NCBI RefSeq assembly: GCF_900112355.1
Contig: NZ_FOLM01000016.1
Span: 1 to 64,000 of the forward strand
Length of the DNA: 64,000 nucleotides
Direction of reading: 5' to 3'
Origin: Streptomyces aidingensis
GTDB lineage: Bacteria > Actinomycetota > Actinomycetes > Streptomycetales > Streptomycetaceae
The stretch's first letter is position 1. Each line of letters begins with the position of its first letter. The notes below the pieces were generated by a model, which saw only the letters and a program-made list of their open reading frames with translations, had not been told where the DNA came from and did no database searches. Of the stretch, positions 33,885 to 42,183 are shown piece by piece. The position numbers and the translations under genes are program-made.

Positions 33885-35051
33885 TCAGACGAAGGCGCGG
33901 CCCTCGCCGCGATAGGTGGCGGCCGTCCCGCTGATCCGGTCCCCGTCCAGCAGATGCAGGGCGGTCACCCGCTCGGCCAGCTCGCCCGCCCTGCCGTGCC
34001 GGAACCACACCCGGTCGCCCACGCCCAGGCCGGCCGCGCCGGGCCCGGTCAGCGGCGTCTCCACCTCCCCGGCGCCCTCCTGCCGGGTCAGCCGCAGCCC
34101 GGGCGGCCACACCGGGACCGGCAGCCGGTCCGGGCCGGCCGGGCCGGACGCCACCCAGCCGCCGCCCAGTACCGTCGCCGTGCGCGGGTCCGGCACCCGC
34201 ACCACGGAGTGCACGAAGAACGCGGCCGGCTGTCCGCCGGGCGGCGCGGGCCCGAGCAGGCCGGAGCCCGCGGTCAGCTCGGTGACCGCAGCCTCGGCGG
34301 CGGCGTCCGCCAGCGAGCCGGTGCCGCCGCCGCTGACGAACTCCAGCGGTGCCACCGCACGGACCGCCGCCACCGCCTCGGCGCGCCGCCGGCGCAGCTC
34401 CGCCCGCGACATCCGGCGCAGCAGCCGGACGGCGGGGAGCCGGGTCTCGTGGCAGCGCACCCCGGCCAGCCGCAGCGCGGGCCGGGCCAGGGTGGCCCGC
34501 GCCAGGGCCGCGGCCTGCGCCGGACGGTGCACCGGCGAGCGGCGGGCGCCGAACCGCAGCCGCCCGCCCAGCAGCCGCAGCGAGGCGTCCAGATCCAGGC
34601 AGACGCGCAGCGGGCGGCCCCCGCCCGGCCGGCCGCGGGCCGCCCGCACCGCGTCCGCGATCAGATCGAGATGGTCGGTGCGGTCGGCCATCAGGGTGAT
34701 CCGGCCGGCCAGCCGCCGGTCGGTGGCCAGCCGGTGCAGCGCGACCGGGTCGGCGGTCGGGGAGGCCACCAGCACGTCCTCGAACTCCTCGGCCAGCCAC
34801 AGGGCCTCGGGCAGGGTCTGGGCCAGCAGACCCCGGAAACCGGGCAGTTCCAGCACCATCCGCAGCAGGGAGCGGCAGCGCACCGCGTGGGTGGCCGGCC
34901 GGACCGGTTTGCCGCCCGCCCGGCGGGCCAGGCCGGCGGCGTTCTCCCGCAGCGCGGCGAGATCGATCACCGCATACGGGGGTTCCAGCACCCGGGTGGC
35001 ACGTTCCAGCCGCGCGAAGCCGACACCGTCCGCGCGTTCGCTCCCGGTCAT
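33885..35051 (-). CDS. Alanine racemase-fold (amino acid deaminase/aldolase-like) protein lacking the PLP lysine
   Basis: ATG 35051 follows GGGAGGGAGCGCGG; an upstream in-frame GTG at 35108 is possible. The 388-residue protein aligns by eye with actinobacterial PLP-dependent amino acid deaminase/aldolases: YAVIDLAALRENAAGLARRAGG, CLDLDASLRLLGGRLRFGARRS, PLEFVSGGGTGSLADAAAE and VGDRVWFRHGRAGEL. Where the family has the PLP Schiff-base lysine (IRVASKSVRC in typical members) this protein reads VRPATHAVRC, so His55 replaces Lys. The loop after GVRCHETRL is also shortened. Canonical PLP chemistry is not expected; it may be a regulatory paralogue or an enzyme with new chemistry. Confidence 0.83.
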   Translation of the reverse strand: MTGSERADGVGFARLERATRVLEPPYAVIDLAALRENAAGLARRAGGKPVRPATHAVRCRSLLRMVLELPGFRGLLAQTLPEALWLAEEFEDVLVASPTADPVALHRLATDRRLAGRITLMADRTDHLDLIADAVRAARGRPGGGRPLRVCLDLDASLRLLGGRLRFGARRSPVHRPAQAAALARATLARPALRLAGVRCHETRLPAVRLLRRMSRAELRRRRAEAVAAVRAVAPLEFVSGGGTGSLADAAAEAAVTELTAGSGLLGPAPPGGQPAAFFVHSVVRVPDPRTATVLGGGWVASGPAGPDRLPVPVWPPGLRLTRQEGAGEVETPLTGPGAAGLGVGDRVWFRHGRAGELAERVTALHLLDGDRISGTAATYRGEGRAFV

Positions 35052-35236
35052 CCGCGCTCCCTCCCACGGCGGCCGGGACACTCCCTCGCCCCGGAGCACC
35101 GCCGTCACGCCGACCCCGCATGCTACCGCCCGTCCCGGCCCTCCCTTCCGGGCCCGCCCGTCGCCGCCGGCGGCCGGCCGGGCGGAACGGGACCGGCACC
35201 GCTTTGGGCGGCGCCGGGGCGGGTAACCGGAGGCCC

Positions 35237-36328
35237 ATGCTGACGCTTGGGGTCGAGGAGGAGTTCCTGCTGGTGGACCCGGAGCACGGGGTGCCGGTGC
35301 CGCTGGCCGGGCCGGTGCGGGCGGTACTCGGCCGCCAGCCCGCGCTGGACACCGAGGAGGTGCGCCCGGAGATGCTCCAGGTGCAGCTGGAGACGGCCAC
35401 CCCGGTCTGCACCGGCCTGGACGAGATCGGCGGCCATCTGCTGCGCCTGCGGCACGCGCTGAGCGCCGCCGCCGAGACGGCCGGCTGCCGGCTGGCCGCC
35501 ACCGGCTCGGCGCCGCTGGCCGGCCCGCTGCCCGCGCCGGTCACCGAGGAACACCGTTACCGGGCGCTGATGGCCGCCGCGCCGCAGCTCGCCGACGAGC
35601 AGCTGATCAATGGCATGCACTGCCATGTGGGGGTGCCGGACCGGGCCACCGCCGTGGCCGTGGTGAACCGGCTGCGCCCCTGGCTCTGCGTGCTGATCGC
35701 GATGGGCGCCAACTCGCCGTTCTGGCAGGGCGCCGACACCGGTTTCGCGAGCTGGCGCACGGTTGTCTTCGACCGCTGGCCGGCCGGCGGGCAGCCGCCG
35801 CCGTTCGCCGGGGAGGCCGACTACGAGCGGCGGGCGGACGCCCTGGTGGCCACCGGGGTGGTGGGGGACCGGGGCCAGTTCTACTGGCGGGCGCGGCCCT
35901 CCGAGCGCTTTCCCACCGTCGAGGTGCGGGCCCTGGACGTGCAGCTCCGGGTGGAGGAGACGGTGATGTTCGCGGGCCTGATCCGGGCGCTGGTGGACAC
36001 CGCCATCGCCGACACCGCGGCCGGCGCGCCGCTGCCCGGGGTGCACGAGGAGGTGCTGCGGGCGGCCGACTGGCAGGCCGCCCGGCACGGGCTGAACGGC
36101 ATGCTGGTGGATCCGTTCACGGCCGGCCGCCGCCGGGCCGGGGACCTGGTCCGGGCGCTGCTGGCGCAGGTCCGCCCGGCCCTGGAGCGGGCCGGCGATC
36201 TGCGGACGGTCAGCACCCTGGCGGAACGGCTGGTCCGGGAGGGCACCGCGGCCGACCGGCAGCGCCGCGCCCACCGGGCGGGCGGCTGGCCCGGGGTGCT
36301 GCAACTGACCACCGGGACCGTGGACTGA
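35237..36328 (+). CDS. Carboxylate-amine ligase, YbdK/GCS2 family
   Basis: ATG 35237 lies 3 nt after GGAGG; 363 residues. It starts LTLGVEEEFLLVDPEHG, with DEQLINGMHCHVGVPD (near 125), ANSPFWQGADTGFASWR and PTVEVRALDVQLRVEETV. This is the GCS2 family of glutamate-cysteine-ligase-like enzymes that join a carboxylate to an amine with ATP. The actual substrates in actinomycetes are uncertain, so gamma-glutamylcysteine formation should not be assumed. The last codons and stop lie in the first unit of a 13-nt tandem array. Confidence 0.92.
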   Translation: MLTLGVEEEFLLVDPEHGVPVPLAGPVRAVLGRQPALDTEEVRPEMLQVQLETATPVCTGLDEIGGHLLRLRHALSAAAETAGCRLAATGSAPLAGPLPAPVTEEHRYRALMAAAPQLADEQLINGMHCHVGVPDRATAVAVVNRLRPWLCVLIAMGANSPFWQGADTGFASWRTVVFDRWPAGGQPPPFAGEADYERRADALVATGVVGDRGQFYWRARPSERFPTVEVRALDVQLRVEETVMFAGLIRALVDTAIADTAAGAPLPGVHEEVLRAADWQAARHGLNGMLVDPFTAGRRRAGDLVRALLAQVRPALERAGDLRTVSTLAERLVREGTAADRQRRAHRAGGWPGVLQLTTGTVD

Positions 36329-36423
36329 ACCCGTGGACCGAACCCGTGGACCGAACCCGTGCACCGAACCCGTGCACCGAACCCGTGGACCGAACCCGTG
36401 GACCGAACCCGTGGACCGAAGCC
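36320..36423. repeat. 13-nt tandem array between convergent genes
   Basis: Eight head-to-tail copies of GTGGACCGAACCC (variants: ACTG in copy 1, GTGC in copies 4-5, AAGCC in copy 8). The array starts within the last codons of the YbdK-type gene and ends 35 nt from the stop of the convergent IclR gene. Confidence 0.93.
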
Positions 36424-36457
36424 GGGACCGCGGCGGACCGGCCGGCGCGGACCCGGA

Positions 36458-38170
36458 TCAGCCGGGAGCCAGGCGGGCGAACCGGCCGGCGATCCGGATG
36501 TCGGCCTCGATGGCCCGGGCGGCCTCCAGCAGCGGGGGCAGCAGTTCGGCGCGGGACCGCGCGGCGGGGGCGCGCCCGGTGTGGGTGGAGACGTTGGCCG
36601 CGGCGATCACCCGGCCGCCGCCGTCGCGCACCGGCACCGCCAGCGAGCGCAGCCCGTCCTCCAGCTCGTCGTCCACCAGGGCGTATCCCTGGCGCCCGGT
36701 GGTGTCCAGGATCTCCAGCAGCCGGTCCGGCGAGGTGACGGTGTGCGGGGTGAGCGCGGTCGGCTCGGCGGCGGCCAGCCGGCGGGCGCGCTCGGCCGGC
36801 GGCAGCCCGGCCAGCAGCACCCGGCCCATGGAGGTGGCGAAGGCCGGGAAGCGGGTGCCCACGGTGATGTTGACGCTCATGATGCGGACGGCGGGGACGC
36901 GGGCGATGTAGCGGATGTCGGTGTCCTCCAGCACGCTCAGGGAGGCCGATTCGTGCACCCGGGCCGCCAGGGCGGCCAGATGCGGCTGGGCGATCTCCGG
37001 CAGGGTCAGCCGGGACAGATGGGCGAACCCCAGCTCCAGAAGGCGGGGCGTGGGCCGGAACAGCCGCCCCTCGGCGGCCACATAGCCCAGATGCCGCAGG
37101 GTGATCAGGGAACGGCGCACGGTGGCGCGCGGCAGGCCGGTGGCCTCCGCCACGGCGGCCAGCGGCAGTTCGGCCCGCCCGGCGTCGAAGGCGGTCAGCA
37201 CCGACAGTCCCCGGGCCAGCGACTCGACGAACTCCGGCCCCAGCTCCCGCTTGCCGGCCCGCGCCGCCAAGGCCGGCGTCCCGGCTCCCTCCGGCGGGGC
37301 GGCCGCGCCGGAGGCGGTGTCCGCGTCCGGCGAGGGCTCGGTGGGGGCGCGCAGGAGGTGTTCCATGGTGGGCACGGCCCGGTGCAGGCGGGGGAGGACG
37401 GCCTCGGCCAGTGAGCCGGCGCTGTGGCGGCTGGTGTGGCTGACCACGCTCACCGCGCACACCGGTCGCCCCGTGCGCCCCGTGCGCACCGGCACCGCCA
37501 CGGCGATCAGCTGCGGCTCGATGAGCTGGTCGTCCAGCGACCAGCCGTGCTCCCGGGCGGCCCCGGCGCGGGCCGGGAAGGAGGCGCCGGCCGCGCCCCC
37601 GTCCGCGGCCACCGCGGGAAAGCCCTCGTCCCGCGGGTCCGCGGCGCACCGCTGCCGCCAGCGCGCCCAGTCGTCCTCGTCCCAGTGGGCCGCGAACAGG
37701 GCGCCGGGTGCGCCGCGTTCGGCCGGCAGCAGGTCGCCGATGCGGAAGGCCGGCGACATGGCCCGGCCGCGGGTGGCCTGGTGGACGAAGCGCACCCCGT
37801 CCCGGTCCGGGACCGCGATGGACACCGACTCGTCCAGTTCGCCGGCCAGCTCGTCCACCACCGGGCCGAGCAGCGCGGGCAGGCCCGAGGCGGCCAGATA
37901 GGCGTTGCCCAGCTCCATCAGCCGGGGGGTGAGCACCGCGTCCCGGCCCTCCAGCCGCAGATGGCCGGTGTGTTCCAGGGTGCTGATCACCCGGTCCACG
38001 GTGGCCCGGGCCAGCCGGGTGGTCCGGGCCAGGTCGCTGACCGGCCGCCGGCCGCCGGCCGCCGCCAGGGCGCGCAGCACCCCCAGCCCGCGGACCAGCG
38101 GCCCCACGGTTTCCCGGGGCTGGTCCGGTACGGACGGTGCGGCGGCGGCCGGGGGGGACGCGGGGGTCAT
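36458..38170 (-). CDS. Tandem-duplicated IclR-family transcriptional regulator
   Basis: The 570-residue protein is two complete IclR regulators in one chain. The first HTH is at about 24-80 (VRGLGVLRALAAAGGRRPVS, RLARATVDRVISTLEHTGHL) with effector domain to about 270. The second HTH is at about 318-375 (ARGLSVLTAFDAGRAELPLA, GLPRATVRRSLITLRHLGYV) with effector domain to 560 (FATSMGRVLLAGLP, GYALVDDELEDGLRSLAVPV). The second half matches PcaR/PcaU-type regulators of beta-ketoadipate genes. It diverges from the CoA-transferase operon, and two palindromes lie in the spacer, so it most likely controls that operon in response to a 3-oxoacid. Confidence 0.92.
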   Translation of the reverse strand: MTPASPPAAAAPSVPDQPRETVGPLVRGLGVLRALAAAGGRRPVSDLARTTRLARATVDRVISTLEHTGHLRLEGRDAVLTPRLMELGNAYLAASGLPALLGPVVDELAGELDESVSIAVPDRDGVRFVHQATRGRAMSPAFRIGDLLPAERGAPGALFAAHWDEDDWARWRQRCAADPRDEGFPAVAADGGAAGASFPARAGAAREHGWSLDDQLIEPQLIAVAVPVRTGRTGRPVCAVSVVSHTSRHSAGSLAEAVLPRLHRAVPTMEHLLRAPTEPSPDADTASGAAAPPEGAGTPALAARAGKRELGPEFVESLARGLSVLTAFDAGRAELPLAAVAEATGLPRATVRRSLITLRHLGYVAAEGRLFRPTPRLLELGFAHLSRLTLPEIAQPHLAALAARVHESASLSVLEDTDIRYIARVPAVRIMSVNITVGTRFPAFATSMGRVLLAGLPPAERARRLAAAEPTALTPHTVTSPDRLLEILDTTGRQGYALVDDELEDGLRSLAVPVRDGGGRVIAAANVSTHTGRAPAARSRAELLPPLLEAARAIEADIRIAGRFARLAPG

Positions 38171-38222
38171 GGGGTGGCTCCAGCTTGGCGGGCATTCGGC
38201 GAAACGGTACCGGCTCCGGGCG

Positions 38223-38251
38223 TTGACAGGGACGGAGACCGGAGTCAGACT
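38223..38251 (+). promoter_or_regulatory. Promoter of the CoA-transferase operon
   Basis: TTGACA (38223-38228) is a perfect -35. The -10 at 17-nt spacing is weak (CAGACT, 38246-38251), which suits an activated or tightly repressed promoter; the -10 lies inside the palindrome at 38244. Confidence 0.5.
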
Positions 38252-38256
38252 CTGAC
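38244..38256. promoter_or_regulatory. Palindrome overlapping the CoA-transferase -10
   Basis: GTCAGA-C-TCTGAC is a perfect 13-nt palindrome covering the predicted -10 hexamer. Confidence 0.55.
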
Positions 38257-38268
38257 CGGCCGGAACGA

Positions 38269-38282
38269 TGAACGAAAGTTCA
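38269..38282. promoter_or_regulatory. Second palindrome, GAAC-type IclR operator candidate
   Basis: TGAAC-GAAA-GTTCA, with two further GAAC elements at 38263 and 38288, lies 41-54 nt before the start codon. GAAC/GTTC half-sites resemble those of PcaR/PobR-type IclR regulators. Confidence 0.5.
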
Positions 38283-38322
38283 CTGGGCGAACATCTGGTG
38301 ATGCGGAAGGAAGCGGCGACGC

Positions 38323-39099
38323 ATGGACAAAGTGGTCGCCTCGGCCGCCGAGGCCGTGGCAGACATCCCGGACGGGGCCTCCCTGGCGGTCGGCGGTTTC
38401 GGCCTCAGCGGGGTCCCCACCGTGCTGATCGAGGCCCTCCACCGGGCCGGGGTCACCGGCCTCAGCGTGGTCTCCAACAACTGCGGCGCCATGGAGACCG
38501 GCCTGGCCGTGCTGCTGTCCGCACACCGCATCGCCCGGGTCACCGGCTCCTATGTCGGGGAGAACGAGGAGTTCGCCCGCCAGTACCTGGCCGGTGAGAT
38601 CGAGCTGGAGCTCATCCCGCAGGGCACCCTGGCCGAGCGGCTGCGCGCCGGCGGCTGCGGCATTCCGGCCTTCTACACCCCGGCGGGCGTCGGCACCCTG
38701 GTCGCCGAGGGCGGCCTGCCCTGGCGCTACACCTCCGACGGCCGGGTGGCGGTGGCCTCCCCGCCCAAGGAGGTGCGGGTCTTCGACGGCCGCGCATACG
38801 TCCTGGAGCACGGCATCCGGACCGACTACGCCCTGGTGCGCGCCGCCCGCGGCGACCGCCACGGCAACCTGGTCTTCAGCAAGTCCGCCCGCAACTTCAA
38901 CCCGCCGGCCGCCATGGCCGGCCGGATCACCGTCGCCGAGGTGGAGGAGCTGGTGGAGCCGGGCGAACTGGATCCGGACCGGGTGCATCTGCCCGGGATC
39001 TTCGTGCAGCGGGTGGTGGCGCTCAGCCCGGGCCAGGCCGCCGACAAGAGGATCGAACGCCGCACCGTCACCCCGCCGCGAGCGAAGGCAGCCGCCTGA
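38323..39099 (+). CDS. 3-oxoacid/3-oxoadipate CoA-transferase subunit A (PcaI/ScoA type)
   Basis: This 258-residue alpha subunit has AVGGFGLSGVPTVLI (CoA-binding loop), VVSNNCGAMETGLAVLL, GSYVGENEEFARQYL, ELIPQGTLAERLRAGG and FYTPAGVGT, typical of succinyl-CoA:3-oxoacid transferases. Together with the beta subunit it moves CoA from succinyl-CoA to a 3-oxoacid. The stop overlaps the beta start by 1 nt. Divergent tandem IclR and a PcaF-like thiolase at 27.8 kb favour 3-oxoadipate as substrate, but acetoacetate cannot be excluded. Confidence 0.93.
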   Translation: MDKVVASAAEAVADIPDGASLAVGGFGLSGVPTVLIEALHRAGVTGLSVVSNNCGAMETGLAVLLSAHRIARVTGSYVGENEEFARQYLAGEIELELIPQGTLAERLRAGGCGIPAFYTPAGVGTLVAEGGLPWRYTSDGRVAVASPPKEVRVFDGRAYVLEHGIRTDYALVRAARGDRHGNLVFSKSARNFNPPAAMAGRITVAEVEELVEPGELDPDRVHLPGIFVQRVVALSPGQAADKRIERRTVTPPRAKAAA

Positions 39100-39803
39100 T
39101 GCCCTGGTCCGTGGAGGAAATGGCGGCCCGCGCCGCCGCGGAGGCGGCCGACGGCTCCTATGTCAATCTCGGCATCGGCCTGCCGACCCTGATCCCCAAC
39201 CATCTCCCGGACGGGGTCCGGGTGGTGCTGGAGTCCGAGAACGGCCTGCTGGGCGTGGGGCCCTACCCGGCCGAGGACGAGGTGGACCCCGACCTGATCA
39301 ACGCCGGCAAGGAGACCGTCACGGTGCTGCCCGGCGCCTCCTTCTTCGACTCCGCGCTCTCCTTCGGCATGATCCGCGGCGGCCACATCGACCTGGCGGT
39401 GCTGGGCGCCATGCAGGTGTCGGCCGCCGGCGACCTGGCCAACTGGGCGGTGCCGGGAAAGACGATCAAGGGCATGGGCGGTGCCATGGACCTGGTGCAC
39501 GGCGCCCGGCGGGTGATCGTGCTGATGCGGCACACCGCCCGGGACGGCAGCCCCAAGATCCTCGACGAGTGCACCCTGCCGCTGACCGGGCGGCGCTGTG
39601 TGCACCGGATCATCACCGAGCTGGGCGTGCTGGACATCACCGGCCGGGGCCTGGTCCTGGCGGAGACCGCCCCCGGCGTCACCGCCGGGGAGCTGCGGGC
39701 GCGCACCGCCGCGGCGGTGCACGACCCCGTGCCGGAGCAGGAGCGGCGCCCGGCGGCCGGTCCGCCCCTCCCGCGCCGTCCCCCGGCCGGGACGGCAGGG
39801 TAG
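39099..39803 (+). CDS. 3-oxoacid/3-oxoadipate CoA-transferase subunit B (PcaJ/ScoB type)
   Basis: The 234-residue beta subunit has VNLGIGLPTLIPNHLPDG. The catalytic Glu lies in VLESENGLLGVG (near residue 50), followed by GMIRGGHIDLAVLGAMQVS and GKTIKGMGGAMDLV. It starts at ATG overlapping the alpha stop (TGATG), so the two subunits are co-translated. The last 20 residues are Pro/Arg-rich and extend past the usual end of the family. No other catabolic gene follows in the operon. Confidence 0.94.
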   Translation: MPWSVEEMAARAAAEAADGSYVNLGIGLPTLIPNHLPDGVRVVLESENGLLGVGPYPAEDEVDPDLINAGKETVTVLPGASFFDSALSFGMIRGGHIDLAVLGAMQVSAAGDLANWAVPGKTIKGMGGAMDLVHGARRVIVLMRHTARDGSPKILDECTLPLTGRRCVHRIITELGVLDITGRGLVLAETAPGVTAGELRARTAAAVHDPVPEQERRPAAGPPLPRRPPAGTAG

Positions 39804-39871
39804 GGTCGCGCTGCCGGAGACAGGGCCGTGGCCGGGGCGGCAGGCCCCGGCGGAGGAGGCGGAGCGGGGCG

Positions 39872-40729
39872 GTGCTGGACATGGAGCCGGGGGAGGCGCA
39901 TCTGTGGTACGTCGATCCGCTGGCCGTCCGGTCCCCGGCGGTGCTGGACGCCTACCGGGCTCTGCTGACCCCCGAGGAGCTGGCCTCCGCGGCGCGCATC
40001 CGGCCGTGGGCCGGACGCCACACCGCGCTGGTCGCCCGCGGGCTGCTGCGCACCCTGCTCAGCCGGTACTGCCCGGCGGTGCCGCCCGCCGACTGGCGCT
40101 TCGCCAAGGGCCGTTACGGGCGTCCGGAGATCGAGGCGCCCGCCGGACACGGCAGGCTGCGGTTCAATCTCACGCACACCGACGGGCTGGCGGCCTGCCT
40201 GCTGGTGCCGGACGTGGACTGCGGGGTGGACGCGGAGGCCCTGGACCGGGCCGCCGACGTGGACATCCTGGTGCCCAGCACCCTGACCGCCCGGGAGGCG
40301 GCGGCGCTGGCCGCCACCCCGCCGGAGGAGCGCACCGGCCGGTTCTTCCGGCACTGGACGCTCAAGGAGGCCTACGCCAAGGCGCGCGGTCTCGGCCTGC
40401 AACTGCCCTTCCAGCAGTTCGGCTTCGACCTCGGCCCGGCGGACGGGCGGTCTCCCGGGGCGGTCACCGCGCATTTCGGCGCGGAGCTGGCGGACCGCCC
40501 GGACGACTGGCAGTTCGCCCAGTGGACGGTGGCCGGGACGCATGTGCTCGCGGTGGCGCTGCGCCGGCCCGCCGGCGGTGAGCTGCGCATCGTCCGCCAT
40601 CATGTGCGCCACGGCACCCGCCACGACCTCCACCACGATGTCCGCCACGATGTCCACGACGACATCCACCACGACATCCACCACGACGTCCAGGGGGACG
40701 GGCTGCCGGAGGGCCTGCCGGTGCCCTGA
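39872..40729 (+). CDS. Sfp-type 4'-phosphopantetheinyl transferase with His/Asp-rich tail
   Basis: GTG 39872 has GGAG at 7 nt; ATG 39881 is a weaker choice. The 285-residue enzyme transfers phosphopantetheine from CoA to carrier proteins. Motifs are RFNLTHTDGLAACLL (near 94), DCGVDAEAL (metal-binding D/E) and FFRHWTLKEAYAKARGLGLQ (W-KEA). After the normal end it carries a tail (residues 243-272) with 12 His and 7 Asp in 30 residues, encoded by degenerate CACCACGAC-type repeats. That tail is not typical of the family and looks like a metal-binding or purification-tag-like extension. No PKS/NRPS genes are in the window, so it may serve distant clusters. Confidence 0.93.
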   Translation: MLDMEPGEAHLWYVDPLAVRSPAVLDAYRALLTPEELASAARIRPWAGRHTALVARGLLRTLLSRYCPAVPPADWRFAKGRYGRPEIEAPAGHGRLRFNLTHTDGLAACLLVPDVDCGVDAEALDRAADVDILVPSTLTAREAAALAATPPEERTGRFFRHWTLKEAYAKARGLGLQLPFQQFGFDLGPADGRSPGAVTAHFGAELADRPDDWQFAQWTVAGTHVLAVALRRPAGGELRIVRHHVRHGTRHDLHHDVRHDVHDDIHHDIHHDVQGDGLPEGLPVP

Positions 40730-40866
40730 CGTCCCGGCCGTCCGGGCCCGGGAGCGGGAGACCGCCACGGTCCGTGCCGCGCGGCAGCGGCTTCCCGCCG
40801 TCTCGGCCGGCGTGCACCGGGACGCCGCCGGCGGCCACGGGCGCGGACCGGCCCCGGCCGGTCCGG

Positions 40867-42099
40867 TCAGGGGCGGACGCGGGCGGCGAGCAGGGCGGCG
40901 GCCAGGGCGGCGGCGGCCAGGGCGAGCAGCGCGAGGCGGAGACCGGTCAGCGCGGCCAGCGCGCCGATCAGCGGCGGGGCGAGGAGAAAGCCGGGCCACT
41001 GGCCCAGCACCAGCACCGACACCCCCTCGCCCGCCGTCAGCCCCGGCCGGCGGCCGGCCAGCCCGAAGACGGTGGGGGACATGCAGGCGATGCCCAGGCC
41101 CAGGACGGCGAAGCCGGCCAGCGCCGCCGCCGGATGCGGCCAGGCCACGGCCAGCGCCACCCCCGCCGCCGAGACCAGCCCGGACAGCCGCAGGAACCGC
41201 CGGTGGCCCAGCCGGCCCAGCAGGCGGTCGCCGCCCAGCCGGGCCAGGGCGGCGGTCGCGGTCAGCGCCGTATAGGTGGCCGCGGCCAGTGCCGCGCTCG
41301 CGCCCAGCGAGTCCGCGGCGTAGATCGCCGACCACTGCCAGGCCGCGCCCTCCACAAAGGCCGCGACAAAGGCGATGGCGGCCAGCAGCAGAAGCTGCGG
41401 GGTGAACCGGCGGCGCAGCCGCCGCAGCGTCCCGCCGCCGGACGGGGCCCGGCTCACCTCGTCCGGCAGCCACCGGGCGGCCCCCAGCAGCAGCGAGCCG
41501 AGCAGCACGCTGTTCCCGGCCATCTGGGCGCCCGGAGTCACCCCGGCCGCCGCGGCCAGCGTGCCCAGCGCGCCGCCGCCCAGCACACCGAAACTGAAGC
41601 AGGCGTGGAAACCGGACATCACCGGCCGTCCATAGCGCCGCTCCACCTCCGCGGCCTGCGCGTTCATCGGCGTGGACAGCAGCCCCGCGGAGAAGCCCCA
41701 GGCCGCCAGCGCCGGCAGCAGGGCGGTCACGGTCCCGGCCGAGGCCAGCAGCGGCGCCGTGCAGAGGATCAGCGAGGCGCCGGCCAGGCTCAGCCACCGG
41801 ACGCTGACCCGTCCGATGAGCAGCGTGATCAGGGTCAGGGCCACCACGTCCCCGGCGGTGGAGGCGGTGTTCGCCAGCCCCCAGGAGGCGTCGCCCAGCC
41901 CCACCCCGCGGCGCACCTCGGGAATGCGCGACGACCAGCCGCCCACCACCGAGCCCAGCAGGGCGAACACCAGGCACACCGCCAGCCGGGCCCGCACCGC
42001 GTCCCGCGGCGGCCGGCCCTTCGCCGCCGCACCGTCGCCGCCGCCGGCCGGTGGGCCGGCCGGGGCCGTCGCCGCCGGCCCGGCACCCGTTCCGTTCAC
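40867..42099 (-). CDS. MFS transporter
   Basis: The 410-residue integral membrane protein has about 12 hydrophobic segments. Its Gly/Ala-rich N-terminal tail precedes AVCLVFALLGSVVGGWSSRIPEVRRGVGL, and MNAQAAEVERRYGRPVMSGFHACFS follows TM4, as in YbjJ-type MFS proteins. It is predicted to be a proton-coupled exporter or importer of a small molecule. GTG 42099 has GGAGGG upstream. It diverges from pncB by 84 nt; a role in nicotinate or related vitamin traffic is only a guess. Confidence 0.9.
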   Translation of the reverse strand: MNGTGAGPAATAPAGPPAGGGDGAAAKGRPPRDAVRARLAVCLVFALLGSVVGGWSSRIPEVRRGVGLGDASWGLANTASTAGDVVALTLITLLIGRVSVRWLSLAGASLILCTAPLLASAGTVTALLPALAAWGFSAGLLSTPMNAQAAEVERRYGRPVMSGFHACFSFGVLGGGALGTLAAAAGVTPGAQMAGNSVLLGSLLLGAARWLPDEVSRAPSGGGTLRRLRRRFTPQLLLLAAIAFVAAFVEGAAWQWSAIYAADSLGASAALAAATYTALTATAALARLGGDRLLGRLGHRRFLRLSGLVSAAGVALAVAWPHPAAALAGFAVLGLGIACMSPTVFGLAGRRPGLTAGEGVSVLVLGQWPGFLLAPPLIGALAALTGLRLALLALAAAALAAALLAARVRP

Positions 42100-42183
42100 G
42101 CCGCCCTCCGTGCATCTGTTCCCGGGCGGAGCCTAGCCGCCGGGTCCGGCGGGCCCGGCCGGCGGGTGGCGGCGGAGGGCGGC

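Noticed and set aside
35237..36328. Naming the YbdK-type gene gshA
   Set aside because: GCS2-family ligases in actinomycetes often are not gamma-glutamylcysteine synthetases and these organisms generally lack glutathione.
36320..36423. CRISPR-like array
   Set aside because: The 13-nt units are directly adjacent without unique spacers; it is a simple tandem repeat and no cas genes are present.
39872..40729. Evidence for a nearby polyketide or nonribosomal peptide cluster
   Set aside because: The PPTase is alone; no carrier, ketosynthase or condensation domains occur in 64 kb.
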